Of a stretch of 64,000 nt of DNA, positions 50,764 through 60,045 are shown piece after piece. The notes under the pieces were generated by a model. The model was not told where the DNA came from. It saw nothing but the letters and a program-made list of their open reading frames with translations, and made no database searches. This DNA comes from RBG-16-34-14 sp963727535 (GTDB taxonomy: Bacteria > Bacteroidota > Ignavibacteria > Ignavibacteriales > Ignavibacteriaceae): the NCBI GenBank assembly GCA_963727535.1, contig CAVSGR010000004.1:124001-188000 (forward strand). Reading direction: 5' to 3'. The translations under genes were made by a program, and so were the position numbers. Numbering within the stretch: the stretch's first letter is position 1; each line of letters starts with the position of its first letter.

Positions 50764-51272
50764 AAAGAAAGTTTTTATTGGTTTTTGTTTTTACGCCTTT
50801 TCTCTATTTAATTACTGGCTGTAATCCGTTTGCTCCAAAATTTAGTGAAGGCACAAATTCTTCTTCAACTATATCGGATTTAAAGACTGTCGATGGAGTT
50901 TTCCAGAACATGCAATATGCTTATACTTTTAAGGATACGTTAATTTATGGTGAATTTATCAGTCCCGATTTTGTTTTTACATACAGGGATTATGATCAGG
51001 GATTCGATGTTTCCTGGGGAAGAGAAGACGAAATGAGAGCGACAAATGGACTTTTTCAAAATTCTCAAAGAATTGAGTTGATCTGGAATAACATTGTGCT
51101 TTCTACTATTGATTCTTCGAATGCAAATATTATCCGGAGTTTTAATCTGACGATTACTTATAATCCTACAAATATCGACAGGGCAGATGGAAGGGTTAAT
51201 CTTACCCTCAGAAAAAATACCGATACAGAAAAATGGCAAATTGTAAGATGGATAGATGAATCGAACTTTTAA
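50760..51272 (+). CDS. Small lipoprotein of unknown function (copy 2)
   Basis: 170 residues, lipobox LITGC (cysteine 21) followed by NPFAPKF. VDGVFQNMQYAYTFKDTLIYGEFISPDFVF and the C-terminal LRKNTDTEKWQIVRWIDESNF parallel the preceding protein, giving the same NTF2-like outline. Starts at TTG overlapping the previous stop; 19 bases before ftsX. A secreted, membrane-anchored pair, role unknown. Confidence 0.6.
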   Translation: MKRKFLLVFVFTPFLYLITGCNPFAPKFSEGTNSSSTISDLKTVDGVFQNMQYAYTFKDTLIYGEFISPDFVFTYRDYDQGFDVSWGREDEMRATNGLFQNSQRIELIWNNIVLSTIDSSNANIIRSFNLTITYNPTNIDRADGRVNLTLRKNTDTEKWQIVRWIDESNF

Positions 51273-51291
51273 ATTACTATAAAGGTGATTA

Positions 51292-52149
51292 GTGTTATTT
51301 ATAATTAAAGAATCCTTAAAACTTATTTCACGCGCAAAGTTTTCTTTTGTTTTATCTCTTATGTCAACATGTATTTCTGTTGTCTTGATTGTCGCTTCAG
51401 TACTGTTGATAATTTTATCCGGTAGGTTCGAATCGAAATTAAAGAAGAATATTAGTATTGATGTTTTTCTTAAGGACCCGATAAGTGAACAGAAAACAAG
51501 TGATGTTAAAAATCAACTTAAAGAAAAAGAATTTATTAGCTCGATACAATACATAAATAAAAAACAAGCTGCAGAAAATTTCATTAAAGAAACCGGGGAA
51601 GATTTCAGGAAGATTCTTGATTATAATCCTTTACCCGCATCTTTCAGAATCAGGTTAAATGAAAATTATGCTGATAACGATTCGATCAACAAAATTATTA
51701 ATTCTTTATCGCAGATTGCAGGAGTTGATGAAATTGTTTATCAACAGAGACTTGTTAGCAAAATTTTGAGCCAGTTAAATAATATCAAACAATACATATT
51801 TTATATAACGGGAGCCTTGTTATTAATTTCAGTTTATATTTTGTACAGTACAATGCAGTTAATTATAAATTCAAAGTATGAAGAGCTTGACACAATGAAG
51901 CTTGTCGGTGCAAAAATCTCAACTATAAAAATGCCGATTTTTCTTAATGGAATTTATATAGGAGTTTTTGCCGGGGTAATTGCTTTAATTTTGTTTCTTG
52001 TCCTTTTCCAATACCTGGAAACCTATTTGGGCTCGATTACTTTTAGTATAAATAACCCGGTTTATATCGCCGGGATCATCTGTATCGGACCTTTACTTTC
52101 AATTCTTGTGAGCCTGGTTTCTTTAAGAAAAGTGAATTTGAAAATTTGA
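51292..52149 (+). CDS. ftsX: Cell division protein FtsX
   Basis: Membrane partner of the FtsE ATPase, which regulates cell-wall hydrolases at the septum. 285 residues: helix 1 (about 20-45), periplasmic domain with ISIDVFLKDPISEQKTSDVK, then three helices with YSTMQLIINSKYEELDTMKLVGAKISTIKMPIFLNG (the conserved cytoplasmic coupling segment). GTG start. ftsE is not adjacent, unlike in most bacteria. The 171 bases after it (52150-52320) hold no gene and separate it from the exopolysaccharide locus. Confidence 0.9.
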   Translation: MLFIIKESLKLISRAKFSFVLSLMSTCISVVLIVASVLLIILSGRFESKLKKNISIDVFLKDPISEQKTSDVKNQLKEKEFISSIQYINKKQAAENFIKETGEDFRKILDYNPLPASFRIRLNENYADNDSINKIINSLSQIAGVDEIVYQQRLVSKILSQLNNIKQYIFYITGALLLISVYILYSTMQLIINSKYEELDTMKLVGAKISTIKMPIFLNGIYIGVFAGVIALILFLVLFQYLETYLGSITFSINNPVYIAGIICIGPLLSILVSLVSLRKVNLKI

Positions 52150-52320
52150 TGTGAAAATTTTTATTTGTAATTTTTTATAACGATTTTCGGGTGTTCCATA
52201 ATAAAATACATGAGATATATTTCTTACTTAATGATTTTGTTTGTACTTATGCCCCCAAAAATATTTGAACGACCAAAATTTTCAAGCATAAATCTAAGTT
52301 TATAAAAGCATATTTATAAT

Positions 52321-53910
52321 TTGAAAAATATCTTCTTATTCTTTTTTTTATTATCCTTTTCGGCTTATTTCCAGTTAAGTGCGCAACAACTTCCGGATTA
52401 TAACGAGAGAACTTTCTCGGCTCTTAGTGATTCTTTATTACAATTACAACTTGTCTCTGCAACAGAAGGGAGTGTTGATGCCCAAGCTTATATGCTAGGG
52501 CCCGGGGATAAAATTTTTATTTCCATTAGTGGGCTCGAAGATGTCGTTTTTAAACTTATTATTGACCAGGAAGGGAATTTATATATTCCAAAAGTGGGGG
52601 GAATTGATCTTAATAATTTGACACTTGCTGAAGGCAGAAAAAAAATTACATCGGATATAAACAAGTATTATAAAAATGTTGATGTATTTGTAACACTTGT
52701 AGACTTCAGGAGAATAAAAGTTTCTTTACTTGGAGATGTAAAATATCCTTCTTCACAAGTACTTCCGGCTAATTCCAGGTTGTTCGATTTAATAACGGCT
52801 TCAAAAGGTTTAACAGAAACTTCCAATTACAGGAATATTAAGATTGTTTCAAAGGAAGGCAAACAGCAAACTTATGATTTGCTCAAGTATTTGCGTTTTG
52901 GTGATAACGACAATAATCCATTTTTACGTGAGGGAGATGTAGCCCTAGTTGATAAAGCTGACAAAGTAGTCGCAATATATGGTGAAATAAAATTCCCTGG
53001 TATTTATGAATTTGTTAATGGGGAATCGGTAGATGAATTAATTAATCTCGCCGGGGGTTTTACACACTTAGCAAGAGAAGACACTATTGAGGTAATATCA
53101 TTTGATGAAAAAGGATACCGGCAAATCAGTAATTATTATTCTTACAATGATCTGAAAACGTATTCAGTTAAATTGAATTACCAGGATCAGGTTATAGTTA
53201 GACAATTACCGGAATATTATATTAACCGTTATGTAAAAATCGAGGGATTCGTTAGATATCCCGGCTGGTACAAAATAATTAAGGACAGTACGACTCTTAA
53301 AGATATAATTAATGAGGCAGGCGGCTTCCTTAAAGAAGCTTCACTCACCGAAGCTTCTTTAACGAGAACAATTGGCACTAATACTCCGGACCCTGAATTT
53401 GAAAGATTAAAACAAATGGTCCGTGCTGATATGACAGATGATGAGTATGATTATCTTAAAGCCAAATCTCGTGAACATCCTGGAAGAGTTGTTGTAGACT
53501 TTGAAAAACTGTTCTTAAAGAATGATCTCAATGAAGACGTGGTACTAAAAAGGGAAGATGTTATTAAAATTCCCGAAGCTAAAAATTATATTACCCTTTT
53601 AGGACAGGTTGTTAATCCCGGGAAAATAATTTTTAAAGAAGGCTTAACGATTGATGATTACATCAAATTAGCAGGAGGATTTGGTTGGAAAGCTGTTGAA
53701 GACGAAGTTCGGGTTGTAAAAGCAAGAACAGGGGAGTGGGTTGAAGCGGATGATGTCGATTCTTTAAGACCTGGTGATTCTATCTGGGTTCCGGAGGAGC
53801 CGCAAGGACCAAAATTCTGGGAGGTTTTTACATCGGTGTTGCAGGTTACAGGACAAATCGCCGCAGTTATAGCTGCAACAGTTGCAGTAATCGTAGCTAC
53901 AAGGAAATGA
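52321..53910 (+). CDS. Wza-like polysaccharide export protein with SLBB repeats
   Basis: Periplasmic/outer-membrane component for exopolysaccharide export. 529 residues: signal peptide to about LSAQQ (residue 23), polysaccharide export domain from YMLGPGDKIFISISG (about 57), then four SLBB-type repeats marked by LLGDVKYPS, IYGEIKFPGIYEF, IEGFVRYPGWYKI and LLGQVVNPGKIIF. A C-terminal hydrophobic helix VLQVTGQIAAVIAATVAVIVA follows. No lipobox cysteine, unlike E. coli Wza. TTG start. First gene of the 52-64 kb locus. Confidence 0.9.
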   Translation: MKNIFLFFFLLSFSAYFQLSAQQLPDYNERTFSALSDSLLQLQLVSATEGSVDAQAYMLGPGDKIFISISGLEDVVFKLIIDQEGNLYIPKVGGIDLNNLTLAEGRKKITSDINKYYKNVDVFVTLVDFRRIKVSLLGDVKYPSSQVLPANSRLFDLITASKGLTETSNYRNIKIVSKEGKQQTYDLLKYLRFGDNDNNPFLREGDVALVDKADKVVAIYGEIKFPGIYEFVNGESVDELINLAGGFTHLAREDTIEVISFDEKGYRQISNYYSYNDLKTYSVKLNYQDQVIVRQLPEYYINRYVKIEGFVRYPGWYKIIKDSTTLKDIINEAGGFLKEASLTEASLTRTIGTNTPDPEFERLKQMVRADMTDDEYDYLKAKSREHPGRVVVDFEKLFLKNDLNEDVVLKREDVIKIPEAKNYITLLGQVVNPGKIIFKEGLTIDDYIKLAGGFGWKAVEDEVRVVKARTGEWVEADDVDSLRPGDSIWVPEEPQGPKFWEVFTSVLQVTGQIAAVIAATVAVIVATRK

Positions 53911-53917
53911 GGAATTA

Positions 53918-55066
53918 GTGACATATCATGAAATATTAAATATAATTTTATTTAACATAAGAAAGATTCTTAAGGTAACAATACTTTCTTCGATCATATT
54001 ATTTTTTATTTTATTTTTAATTTATCCTGTAACATATAATTCCCCTGTAACAATTTTGCCTCCCGATAACGAAAGCCAGATGGGATCGTTAGGCAGTTTA
54101 CTTGGTGGTCAGGATTTTTCCAGCTTATTAACGGGTGATATGTCTTCGGCTAATTCGCAACTTTATATGGAAATTCTAAAAAGTCGTTCAGCGGCAGAAT
54201 ATGTTGTAAACAAATATAACCTCGTTAAGTATTATAATAGGGATAATGTTTATGAAGCAGCAGATGAATTAGCAAAACATCTGAACGTAGATATGAGCAA
54301 AGAGGGAATTGTAAAAGTAAGTGTCAATGTATCAACATCTCTTGTCCCATTGATTTTTGATAATAAGGACACAGTTAAAGAATTTTCGGCAAAACTTTCT
54401 AATTCTTATGTTGCAGCGCTTGATTCAATAAACAGGGAAAAGCTTTCCTCAAAAGCAAAGAAAGCGCGTGAATATATTGAAGACGAGTTGGTAAAAACAA
54501 GATCTGCTTTAGATTCAGTTGAAAGTGCTTTGATGAATTTCCAGGAGCAAAATAAAACTATTGCCTTACCGGAACAGTTAAGTGCTGCTATCGATGCTGC
54601 CGCAAAACTTAAGGCTGAAATTGTGGAAACCGAAATGCAAATGGGATTATTAAAATCGAATTTGAGGGATGATAATAAGGGACTTATTGCAATAAGGAAA
54701 AAACTTGAGCAGCTAAAAGAGCAATACAACCAGATGGTACTTGGCAACCAGGATTATCTTCTTGCATTCAGTGAAGTACCAGAACTAGGGAAACAGCTAG
54801 CCACTTTACTTCGTGAAGTAAAAATTCAAAACCAGGTTTATACTTTGCTTCAGCAGGAATATTATAAGGAGAAGATACAGGAAAACAAAGATCTGCCAAC
54901 AGTTGAAGTTCTTGATAAAGCGATTCCACCTTTGAAGGCTCGCAGTCCAAGAGTAGTTTTATCTACAGTAACGGGCGGAATATTTATTTTTATATTGATG
55001 TCCTTTATAGTAATACTTGGTGAAAGAAAAACGCTTCTTTACAAAAACAAAAATAAATCGGAATAA
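53918..55066 (+). CDS. Wzz-type chain-length/co-polymerase protein
   Basis: Inner-membrane protein with helices at both ends (about 16-36 and 355-375) and a periplasmic coiled-coil domain (SKKAREYIEDELVKTRSALDSV, AKLKAEIVETEMQMG), the polysaccharide co-polymerase layout. PPDNESQMGSLGSLLGG follows the first helix. A proline-containing segment PPLKARSPRVV precedes the last helix. There is no BY-kinase domain, so a separate tyrosine kinase may exist outside the window. GTG start, seven bases after the Wza-like gene. Confidence 0.88.
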   Translation: MTYHEILNIILFNIRKILKVTILSSIILFFILFLIYPVTYNSPVTILPPDNESQMGSLGSLLGGQDFSSLLTGDMSSANSQLYMEILKSRSAAEYVVNKYNLVKYYNRDNVYEAADELAKHLNVDMSKEGIVKVSVNVSTSLVPLIFDNKDTVKEFSAKLSNSYVAALDSINREKLSSKAKKAREYIEDELVKTRSALDSVESALMNFQEQNKTIALPEQLSAAIDAAAKLKAEIVETEMQMGLLKSNLRDDNKGLIAIRKKLEQLKEQYNQMVLGNQDYLLAFSEVPELGKQLATLLREVKIQNQVYTLLQQEYYKEKIQENKDLPTVEVLDKAIPPLKARSPRVVLSTVTGGIFIFILMSFIVILGERKTLLYKNKNKSE

Positions 55067-55071
55067 AAAAT

Positions 55072-56019
55072 TTGAAACAGAAAACAGCAGTTGTAACCGG
55101 AGGCGCAGGGTTTCTCGGTTCTCATTTATGTGATAGATTACTTGCCGAAGGGATGAAAGTAATTTGTATCGATAACCTTTTAACAGGCAATCTCGATAAT
55201 ATTGCTCACTTGTTTGGGAATAGTGATTTCAGCTATATAAAACATGATGTTACAAATTATATTTATGTCGGCGGCGATATAGATTATGTACTTCATTTTG
55301 CTTCTCCGGCAAGCCCGATAGACTATTTAAAGCTTCCAATACAGACTTTAAAAGTTGGTTCACTTGGTACACACAAAGCCTTAGGTTTGGCAAAAGATAA
55401 AAATGCAACATTTCTTTTAGCTTCAACATCAGAAGTATACGGTGATCCTGAAGTTCATCCGCAGGAAGAAGAATATTGGGGAAATGTAAACCCGATTGGT
55501 CCACGTGGGGTTTATGATGAAGCAAAAAGATTTGCCGAAGCTCTGACTATGGCATATTGTCGTCATCATGGAGTGCATACAAGAATTGTAAGAATCTTTA
55601 ATACTTATGGTCCAAGAATGAGGCTTGATGATGGACGGGCTCTTCCAACCTTTGTCGGACAAGCTTTAAGAGGAGAAGATATTACGGTTTATGGTGACGG
55701 TTCACAAACAAGAAGCTTTTGCTATGTGTCAGATCTTGTGGATGGAATATTCAGATTGCTCATATCAAATGAGACTAATCCTGTTAATATTGGCAATCCT
55801 GATGAAATAACGATAAAAGAATTTGCTGAGGAGGTTGTTAAGCAAACAGGTTCTAAAAGTAAAATAGTATATAAGCCTCTTCCTGTAGATGACCCGAAGG
55901 TAAGACAGCCTAATATCAATAAAGCAAAAAATATATTGGGGTGGGAACCCAAAGTCGATCGTGCCGAAGGTTTGAAACGGACAATAGATTTCTTCAAAAC
56001 AATATTAGCCCTAACCTAA
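55072..56019 (+). CDS. UDP-glucuronate decarboxylase (UDP-xylose synthase type)
   Basis: Extended SDR that converts UDP-glucuronate to UDP-xylose through a 4-keto intermediate. NAD site VTGGAGFLGSHL (8-19), catalytic TSEVYGDPEVHPQ with T119/S120, Y148 and K152 in YDEAKRFAE. VRIFNTYGPRMRLDDGRALPTF and GDGSQTRSFCYVSDLVDG are typical of the UXS branch. 315 residues. It provides a pentose donor, and its substrate links it to the glucuronyl epimerase three genes on. UDP-glucose dehydrogenase is not in the window. Confidence 0.9.
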   Translation: MKQKTAVVTGGAGFLGSHLCDRLLAEGMKVICIDNLLTGNLDNIAHLFGNSDFSYIKHDVTNYIYVGGDIDYVLHFASPASPIDYLKLPIQTLKVGSLGTHKALGLAKDKNATFLLASTSEVYGDPEVHPQEEEYWGNVNPIGPRGVYDEAKRFAEALTMAYCRHHGVHTRIVRIFNTYGPRMRLDDGRALPTFVGQALRGEDITVYGDGSQTRSFCYVSDLVDGIFRLLISNETNPVNIGNPDEITIKEFAEEVVKQTGSKSKIVYKPLPVDDPKVRQPNINKAKNILGWEPKVDRAEGLKRTIDFFKTILALT

Positions 56020-56023
56020 ATAA

Positions 56024-57559
56024 ATGTCTCAAAAATTCACTTCAACAGTAGCAGGTGCATCTTTACTACTGGCTACTCTCGGTTTATTGAGCAGGGGAAT
56101 GGGGTTTATAAGAGAAGTTGTTTTTGCAAGTTATTTTGGTCTCGGTGAGAATTATGATATCTATCTTGTCGGAGCAGTTTTACCTATTACAATAGATACT
56201 ATAATTTTTTATTTAGGTCAGAATTTTTTTATCCCATCCTTTCATAATTTTTCTGCCGATTCAAAAGAAGCAAAAGATAAATTCCTGAGATTTAATTTTT
56301 GGTTTTTTTCTTTTGTCGGGATTGCAGTTGCACTATTAATGTATTTGTTCTCCAGCCAGATTGTAAGCCTTTATTTAGGCAATACCTCACCGGAGGTTAT
56401 AAAAAAAGCAACAGATGTTTTCAACATCTTTTTAATTACGATTCCCCTTACTACTTCGGTTTCGATTTTAACAGCATTATTTCACAGTGAGTTTAGTTTT
56501 GTATCGCCGGGAATGTCCAGGTTGTTTCTTAATATTTCAATAATAATTCTTGTGTTATTATTTACTGATGCTCTGGATATTTATATAATTCCTATCGGTT
56601 ATGTTACCGGCACAATTTTACAATTAGTTTATCTTTTAATAAAAACAGATTTAAAACTATTCGGCGAATCTTTTAAAGGCAGCACTTTAAGTTCAGTTTT
56701 AAAAAGTTCATTTATAATTACTATCCTGGTTGAATCGATAAGCCAGTTGTACATTGTATCTGATAGATATTTTGTCTCTTCGGTTGATTCAGGCGGTATC
56801 GCCGCTTTGAATTATGCACAAACTCTCTATCTGCTTCCTGTGGCTATTGTAACATTGGCATTATCGACTGCTGTGCTGCCTAAATTATCAAAAAGTTTTG
56901 CTTCCGGTTCTTATAATGAACTTGAACAAACTTATAACGACGGGGTAAAGATTAATCTTTTTATTTTCGTCCCGCTTACATTCATATTTTATTTCTATGG
57001 GAATGATTTAATCCGGATAATTTACCAGAGGGGAAATTTCAACAGCTCAGGTACAGCATTAACTTTCAGTGTGTTAAAGTATTTAGCTGTCAGTTTTGTT
57101 TTTTATTCAACTTATTCAATTACTAATAAATTAATGTACTCGGCAAATTTAGCCAAGGCATTGTTATATATAACTCTTACCGGGATAATAATTAAAATAG
57201 TTTTTAATTTTCTTTTAGTAGATTTTTTGAAACAAGACGGACTGGCAGTGAGTACGTCTTTAAGTTATTTGTTCTTTTTTGTAAGCTCAATACTGATAAT
57301 AAAATTAAGAGGACTTGTAAAAAAAATAATATTTACTTACGAGTTAATGTTCCATCTTGTCAACGGGATATTTTCTTTGATAATTGTTAAAACTTTAACG
57401 TCGATTTTTTGGCAAGGCAATTATTTTATTAGTTACGTTAGTGTAACCCTGTTTTGTGTAATTTATTTATTGAATCAATTTTTTATAAGGACTCGTTCAA
57501 TAAATTTAGTAACAGGTATGTTAAACGGTTTACTCGGTAGAAACAGAAAGGCTTATTAG
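56024..57559 (+). CDS. MurJ/Wzx-like lipid-linked glycan flippase
   Basis: Fourteen-helix MOP-superfamily protein, 511 residues, of the MurJ (MviN) branch: LGLLSRGMGFIREVVFASYFGLGENYDIYLVG at the N-terminus carries the conserved RxxGFxREVxxAxxFG pattern, and VLPKLSKSFASGSYNELEQ is in the middle. MurJ flips lipid II, but its place inside an exopolysaccharide operon, four bases after the decarboxylase gene, suggests it moves the repeat unit of this polymer. A housekeeping role cannot be ruled out. Confidence 0.85.
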   Translation: MSQKFTSTVAGASLLLATLGLLSRGMGFIREVVFASYFGLGENYDIYLVGAVLPITIDTIIFYLGQNFFIPSFHNFSADSKEAKDKFLRFNFWFFSFVGIAVALLMYLFSSQIVSLYLGNTSPEVIKKATDVFNIFLITIPLTTSVSILTALFHSEFSFVSPGMSRLFLNISIIILVLLFTDALDIYIIPIGYVTGTILQLVYLLIKTDLKLFGESFKGSTLSSVLKSSFIITILVESISQLYIVSDRYFVSSVDSGGIAALNYAQTLYLLPVAIVTLALSTAVLPKLSKSFASGSYNELEQTYNDGVKINLFIFVPLTFIFYFYGNDLIRIIYQRGNFNSSGTALTFSVLKYLAVSFVFYSTYSITNKLMYSANLAKALLYITLTGIIIKIVFNFLLVDFLKQDGLAVSTSLSYLFFFVSSILIIKLRGLVKKIIFTYELMFHLVNGIFSLIIVKTLTSIFWQGNYFISYVSVTLFCVIYLLNQFFIRTRSINLVTGMLNGLLGRNRKAY

Positions 57560-57607
57560 AAAGAGATATATTTAGTCAAAAGATTTTCGAGAAAGAACGA
57601 AGTAAAA

Positions 57608-59038
57608 TTGTATATGGTAAGTTCATTAAAAGTATATATAAACTCTTTCACACCTAAGATAATTTTTTTATCTTTTCTTTTTTCTTGTCTTGCATTGTTA
57701 TTAGGGAATTATGTTATATATGGAGTCGCAGTTATTCTTATCGGGGTTTTATGGCTTTTACTTGGCGAACAATTACTTCTTGTGCTTGTAATAATTAGTC
57801 TGTTCACTCTTTTCGCAGAAGCGGAAACTTCTTTAAGAACACTTGTTCACCTAGTTGATTTCAGCATATTGGGATATCTCTTTTTTAAAAGATTTGGATT
57901 AAAGTTTAATTATTATCCGCGCGTTCCTAAGTCGATACTTTATTTTATTTTACTTTACTACACTTCAATCATAATTTCTATGGTGATGTCTGCTTATCCT
58001 TTTGCTGGCGTAGGACTGGTTATCAGGCAGACTGTTTTTTTTATCCTCACATATCTTTTTTATGCTTTAATCAGAAACGAAAGTGACATCAAGAGTTATT
58101 TTATTGCTTTTGTGATTGCCGCCTGTGTAATGGCCACAAGCTCTTTATTAACATTTATGTCTGATTCATCAAGCTTATTCAATTTAACCTCGGGCTCCAG
58201 GGAAAGAATAGTCGGATTAATTAGTAATCCAAATAATATCACGAACTTTTACATGGTTTCTTTTCCAATAGTATTAAGTATACTTTTTTTAAGAAAGAAC
58301 AAGCTGAGTAATACCATAAGTTTTTTATTGGTGTTATATCTAAGCTTCGCATTATTTATTACTTTGTCCCGTTCGGCAATAATGGGAGTTATCGCAAGTA
58401 CCGTCATTATTCTATTTATTCTTAGGAGGAGATATTTTTATTTTCTTCTTCTTTCCCTATTATTTATTGTATTACTTTTCATTGTTTATGAACCCCTCGG
58501 AAATTTTGCCTCAGTGTTATTCAGAGTTGAAAGAGGAGCAACAGGCAGAGATTATTTATGGACGTTATCTCTTGATTTAATAAAAGATCATCCGATTTTT
58601 GGAATCGGTCCCGGCGCTTACAGGTATGAAATGTTTAGTTATTTTCCCGTGATGCTGCATAGCTGGACGGGCGGACTTTTTAAAGATATTTACGAACTGA
58701 CAGACGGCTCCAATTTATCTCATAATTATTTTCTTTTTTTATCTTCAGATCTTGGTATTCTCGGTATGGCAACCGCTTTAGCATTACCTGTAGTTTATTT
58801 CAGGATAGGAATAAAAACTCTGAATAAATATAAACATAGTGCAAAGGATAATTACTATCTTATTGTTGCGTTATTTGCGGTCGGAGCATCTATGTTTGTC
58901 AGAGGTATGGTAGAAAGTATTGGATTATTATACTATGGTGCAATTACAACAGATCTTCCGTTCTGGTTGGTTTTTATTGCTCTAATCTACTACTACTATC
59001 GTAAACCAGTTATTAAACAAGAAGAAATTTATTCATAA
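57608..59038 (+). CDS. O-antigen ligase/polymerase family (Wzy_C) membrane protein
   Basis: 476 residues with about 12 helices and a long periplasmic loop containing RGATGRDYLWTLSLDLIKDHPIFGIGPGAYR and LSHNYFLFLSSDLGILG, the hallmark of the Wzy_C/WaaL family. In this locus it most likely polymerises lipid-linked repeat units. A TTG at 57608 opens the frame, with ATG two codons later at 57614 as an equally likely start. 48 bases after the flippase. Confidence 0.87.
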   Translation: MYMVSSLKVYINSFTPKIIFLSFLFSCLALLLGNYVIYGVAVILIGVLWLLLGEQLLLVLVIISLFTLFAEAETSLRTLVHLVDFSILGYLFFKRFGLKFNYYPRVPKSILYFILLYYTSIIISMVMSAYPFAGVGLVIRQTVFFILTYLFYALIRNESDIKSYFIAFVIAACVMATSSLLTFMSDSSSLFNLTSGSRERIVGLISNPNNITNFYMVSFPIVLSILFLRKNKLSNTISFLLVLYLSFALFITLSRSAIMGVIASTVIILFILRRRYFYFLLLSLLFIVLLFIVYEPLGNFASVLFRVERGATGRDYLWTLSLDLIKDHPIFGIGPGAYRYEMFSYFPVMLHSWTGGLFKDIYELTDGSNLSHNYFLFLSSDLGILGMATALALPVVYFRIGIKTLNKYKHSAKDNYYLIVALFAVGASMFVRGMVESIGLLYYGAITTDLPFWLVFIALIYYYYRKPVIKQEEIYS

Positions 59039-59059
59039 TGAAATGTGACAACTATATAA

Positions 59060-60031
59060 ATGAAAATTAAAGACTGGAAGAATTATATCAATAAAATTTT
59101 TGTTTTTTATTCGCCCGATAAAGCCGGCTACTGGAATTCGATAACTCCATGTTGTATATCAGAAAGACCCCGAAATTTAGGAAGGTACTATCTTGATTTC
59201 AGTTCGAAAGTAAATTATCCTGATAGTTTCTCAGCTGAAGGAATTCCTTTATATAGTTTTAGGGGACAATCATATATACAACATCCAATTCCAATTGCAC
59301 AATATGCATTAGGATTATATGAACATCTTCTTGGAAAAGAAAATCCTGATGAACTACAGCTGAATAAATTTCTTAGAGTGGCTATGTGGTTCGATGAAAA
59401 CAAGATTGATATCAAAGAAGGGAAAAGCTGGTACATTTATAATGAATATCCAGAATATGGATTAACATATCCTTGGATATCAGCTATGGCTCAGGGAGAG
59501 GCAATTTCCGTATTAACAAGGGCATCACTTCTTTCTAAGAATAATAGTTTTGAAGAACTTGCCGTAAAAGCTCTCGTCCCTTTCGAATATGAAGTAAAGG
59601 ACGGCGGCTTCATCAATTATTTTAACTCGATCCCTGTTTATGAAGAATTCACAACTCCGCTAAAAACGATGGCTGTACTAAACGGTTTTATTTTTTCTTT
59701 ATTTGGAGTCTATGATTTAATCTTATTAAACAATAATGAAAAAGCAAAAGATATCTTTCATAAAGGAGCCGATTCGTTAAAAAGAATCCTTCCATATTTT
59801 GATATTGATTATTGGACCCGTTATTATTTATATGATTATCCTCAGAAATATTATTCGTCTTTTACGTATCATATTTTAGTAGCCGAGCAATTAAAAGCCA
59901 TGTATTGTTTAACAGGAGAAAATCAATTCAACTTTTACTCCGAAAAATGGCTTAGCTATACAAAGAGTTTTATAAAAAAAACGAGGGCACTTTTCGGAAA
60001 ACTAATTTTTGCAAATAAAATTGCTCCATAG
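59060..60031 (+). CDS. D-glucuronyl C5-epimerase homologue
   Basis: 323 residues matching the C-terminal catalytic domain of glucuronyl C5-epimerases, which turn D-glucuronate in a polymer into L-iduronate. Markers: HPIPIAQYALGLYEHLLG, EYPEYGLTYPWISAMAQG with EAISVLTRAS, VLNGFIFSLFGVYDL, DYWTRYYLYD and YHILVAEQLKAMYCLTG. No signal peptide is visible, so it may act in the cytoplasm on lipid-linked or nascent chains. Upstream genes give UDP-glucuronate chemistry, flippase and polymerase. Activity is inferred from motifs only; a glucuronate-binding but different role is possible. Confidence 0.8.
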   Translation: MKIKDWKNYINKIFVFYSPDKAGYWNSITPCCISERPRNLGRYYLDFSSKVNYPDSFSAEGIPLYSFRGQSYIQHPIPIAQYALGLYEHLLGKENPDELQLNKFLRVAMWFDENKIDIKEGKSWYIYNEYPEYGLTYPWISAMAQGEAISVLTRASLLSKNNSFEELAVKALVPFEYEVKDGGFINYFNSIPVYEEFTTPLKTMAVLNGFIFSLFGVYDLILLNNNEKAKDIFHKGADSLKRILPYFDIDYWTRYYLYDYPQKYYSSFTYHILVAEQLKAMYCLTGENQFNFYSEKWLSYTKSFIKKTRALFGKLIFANKIAP

Positions 60032-60045
60032 CTAACGTTTAGTAG

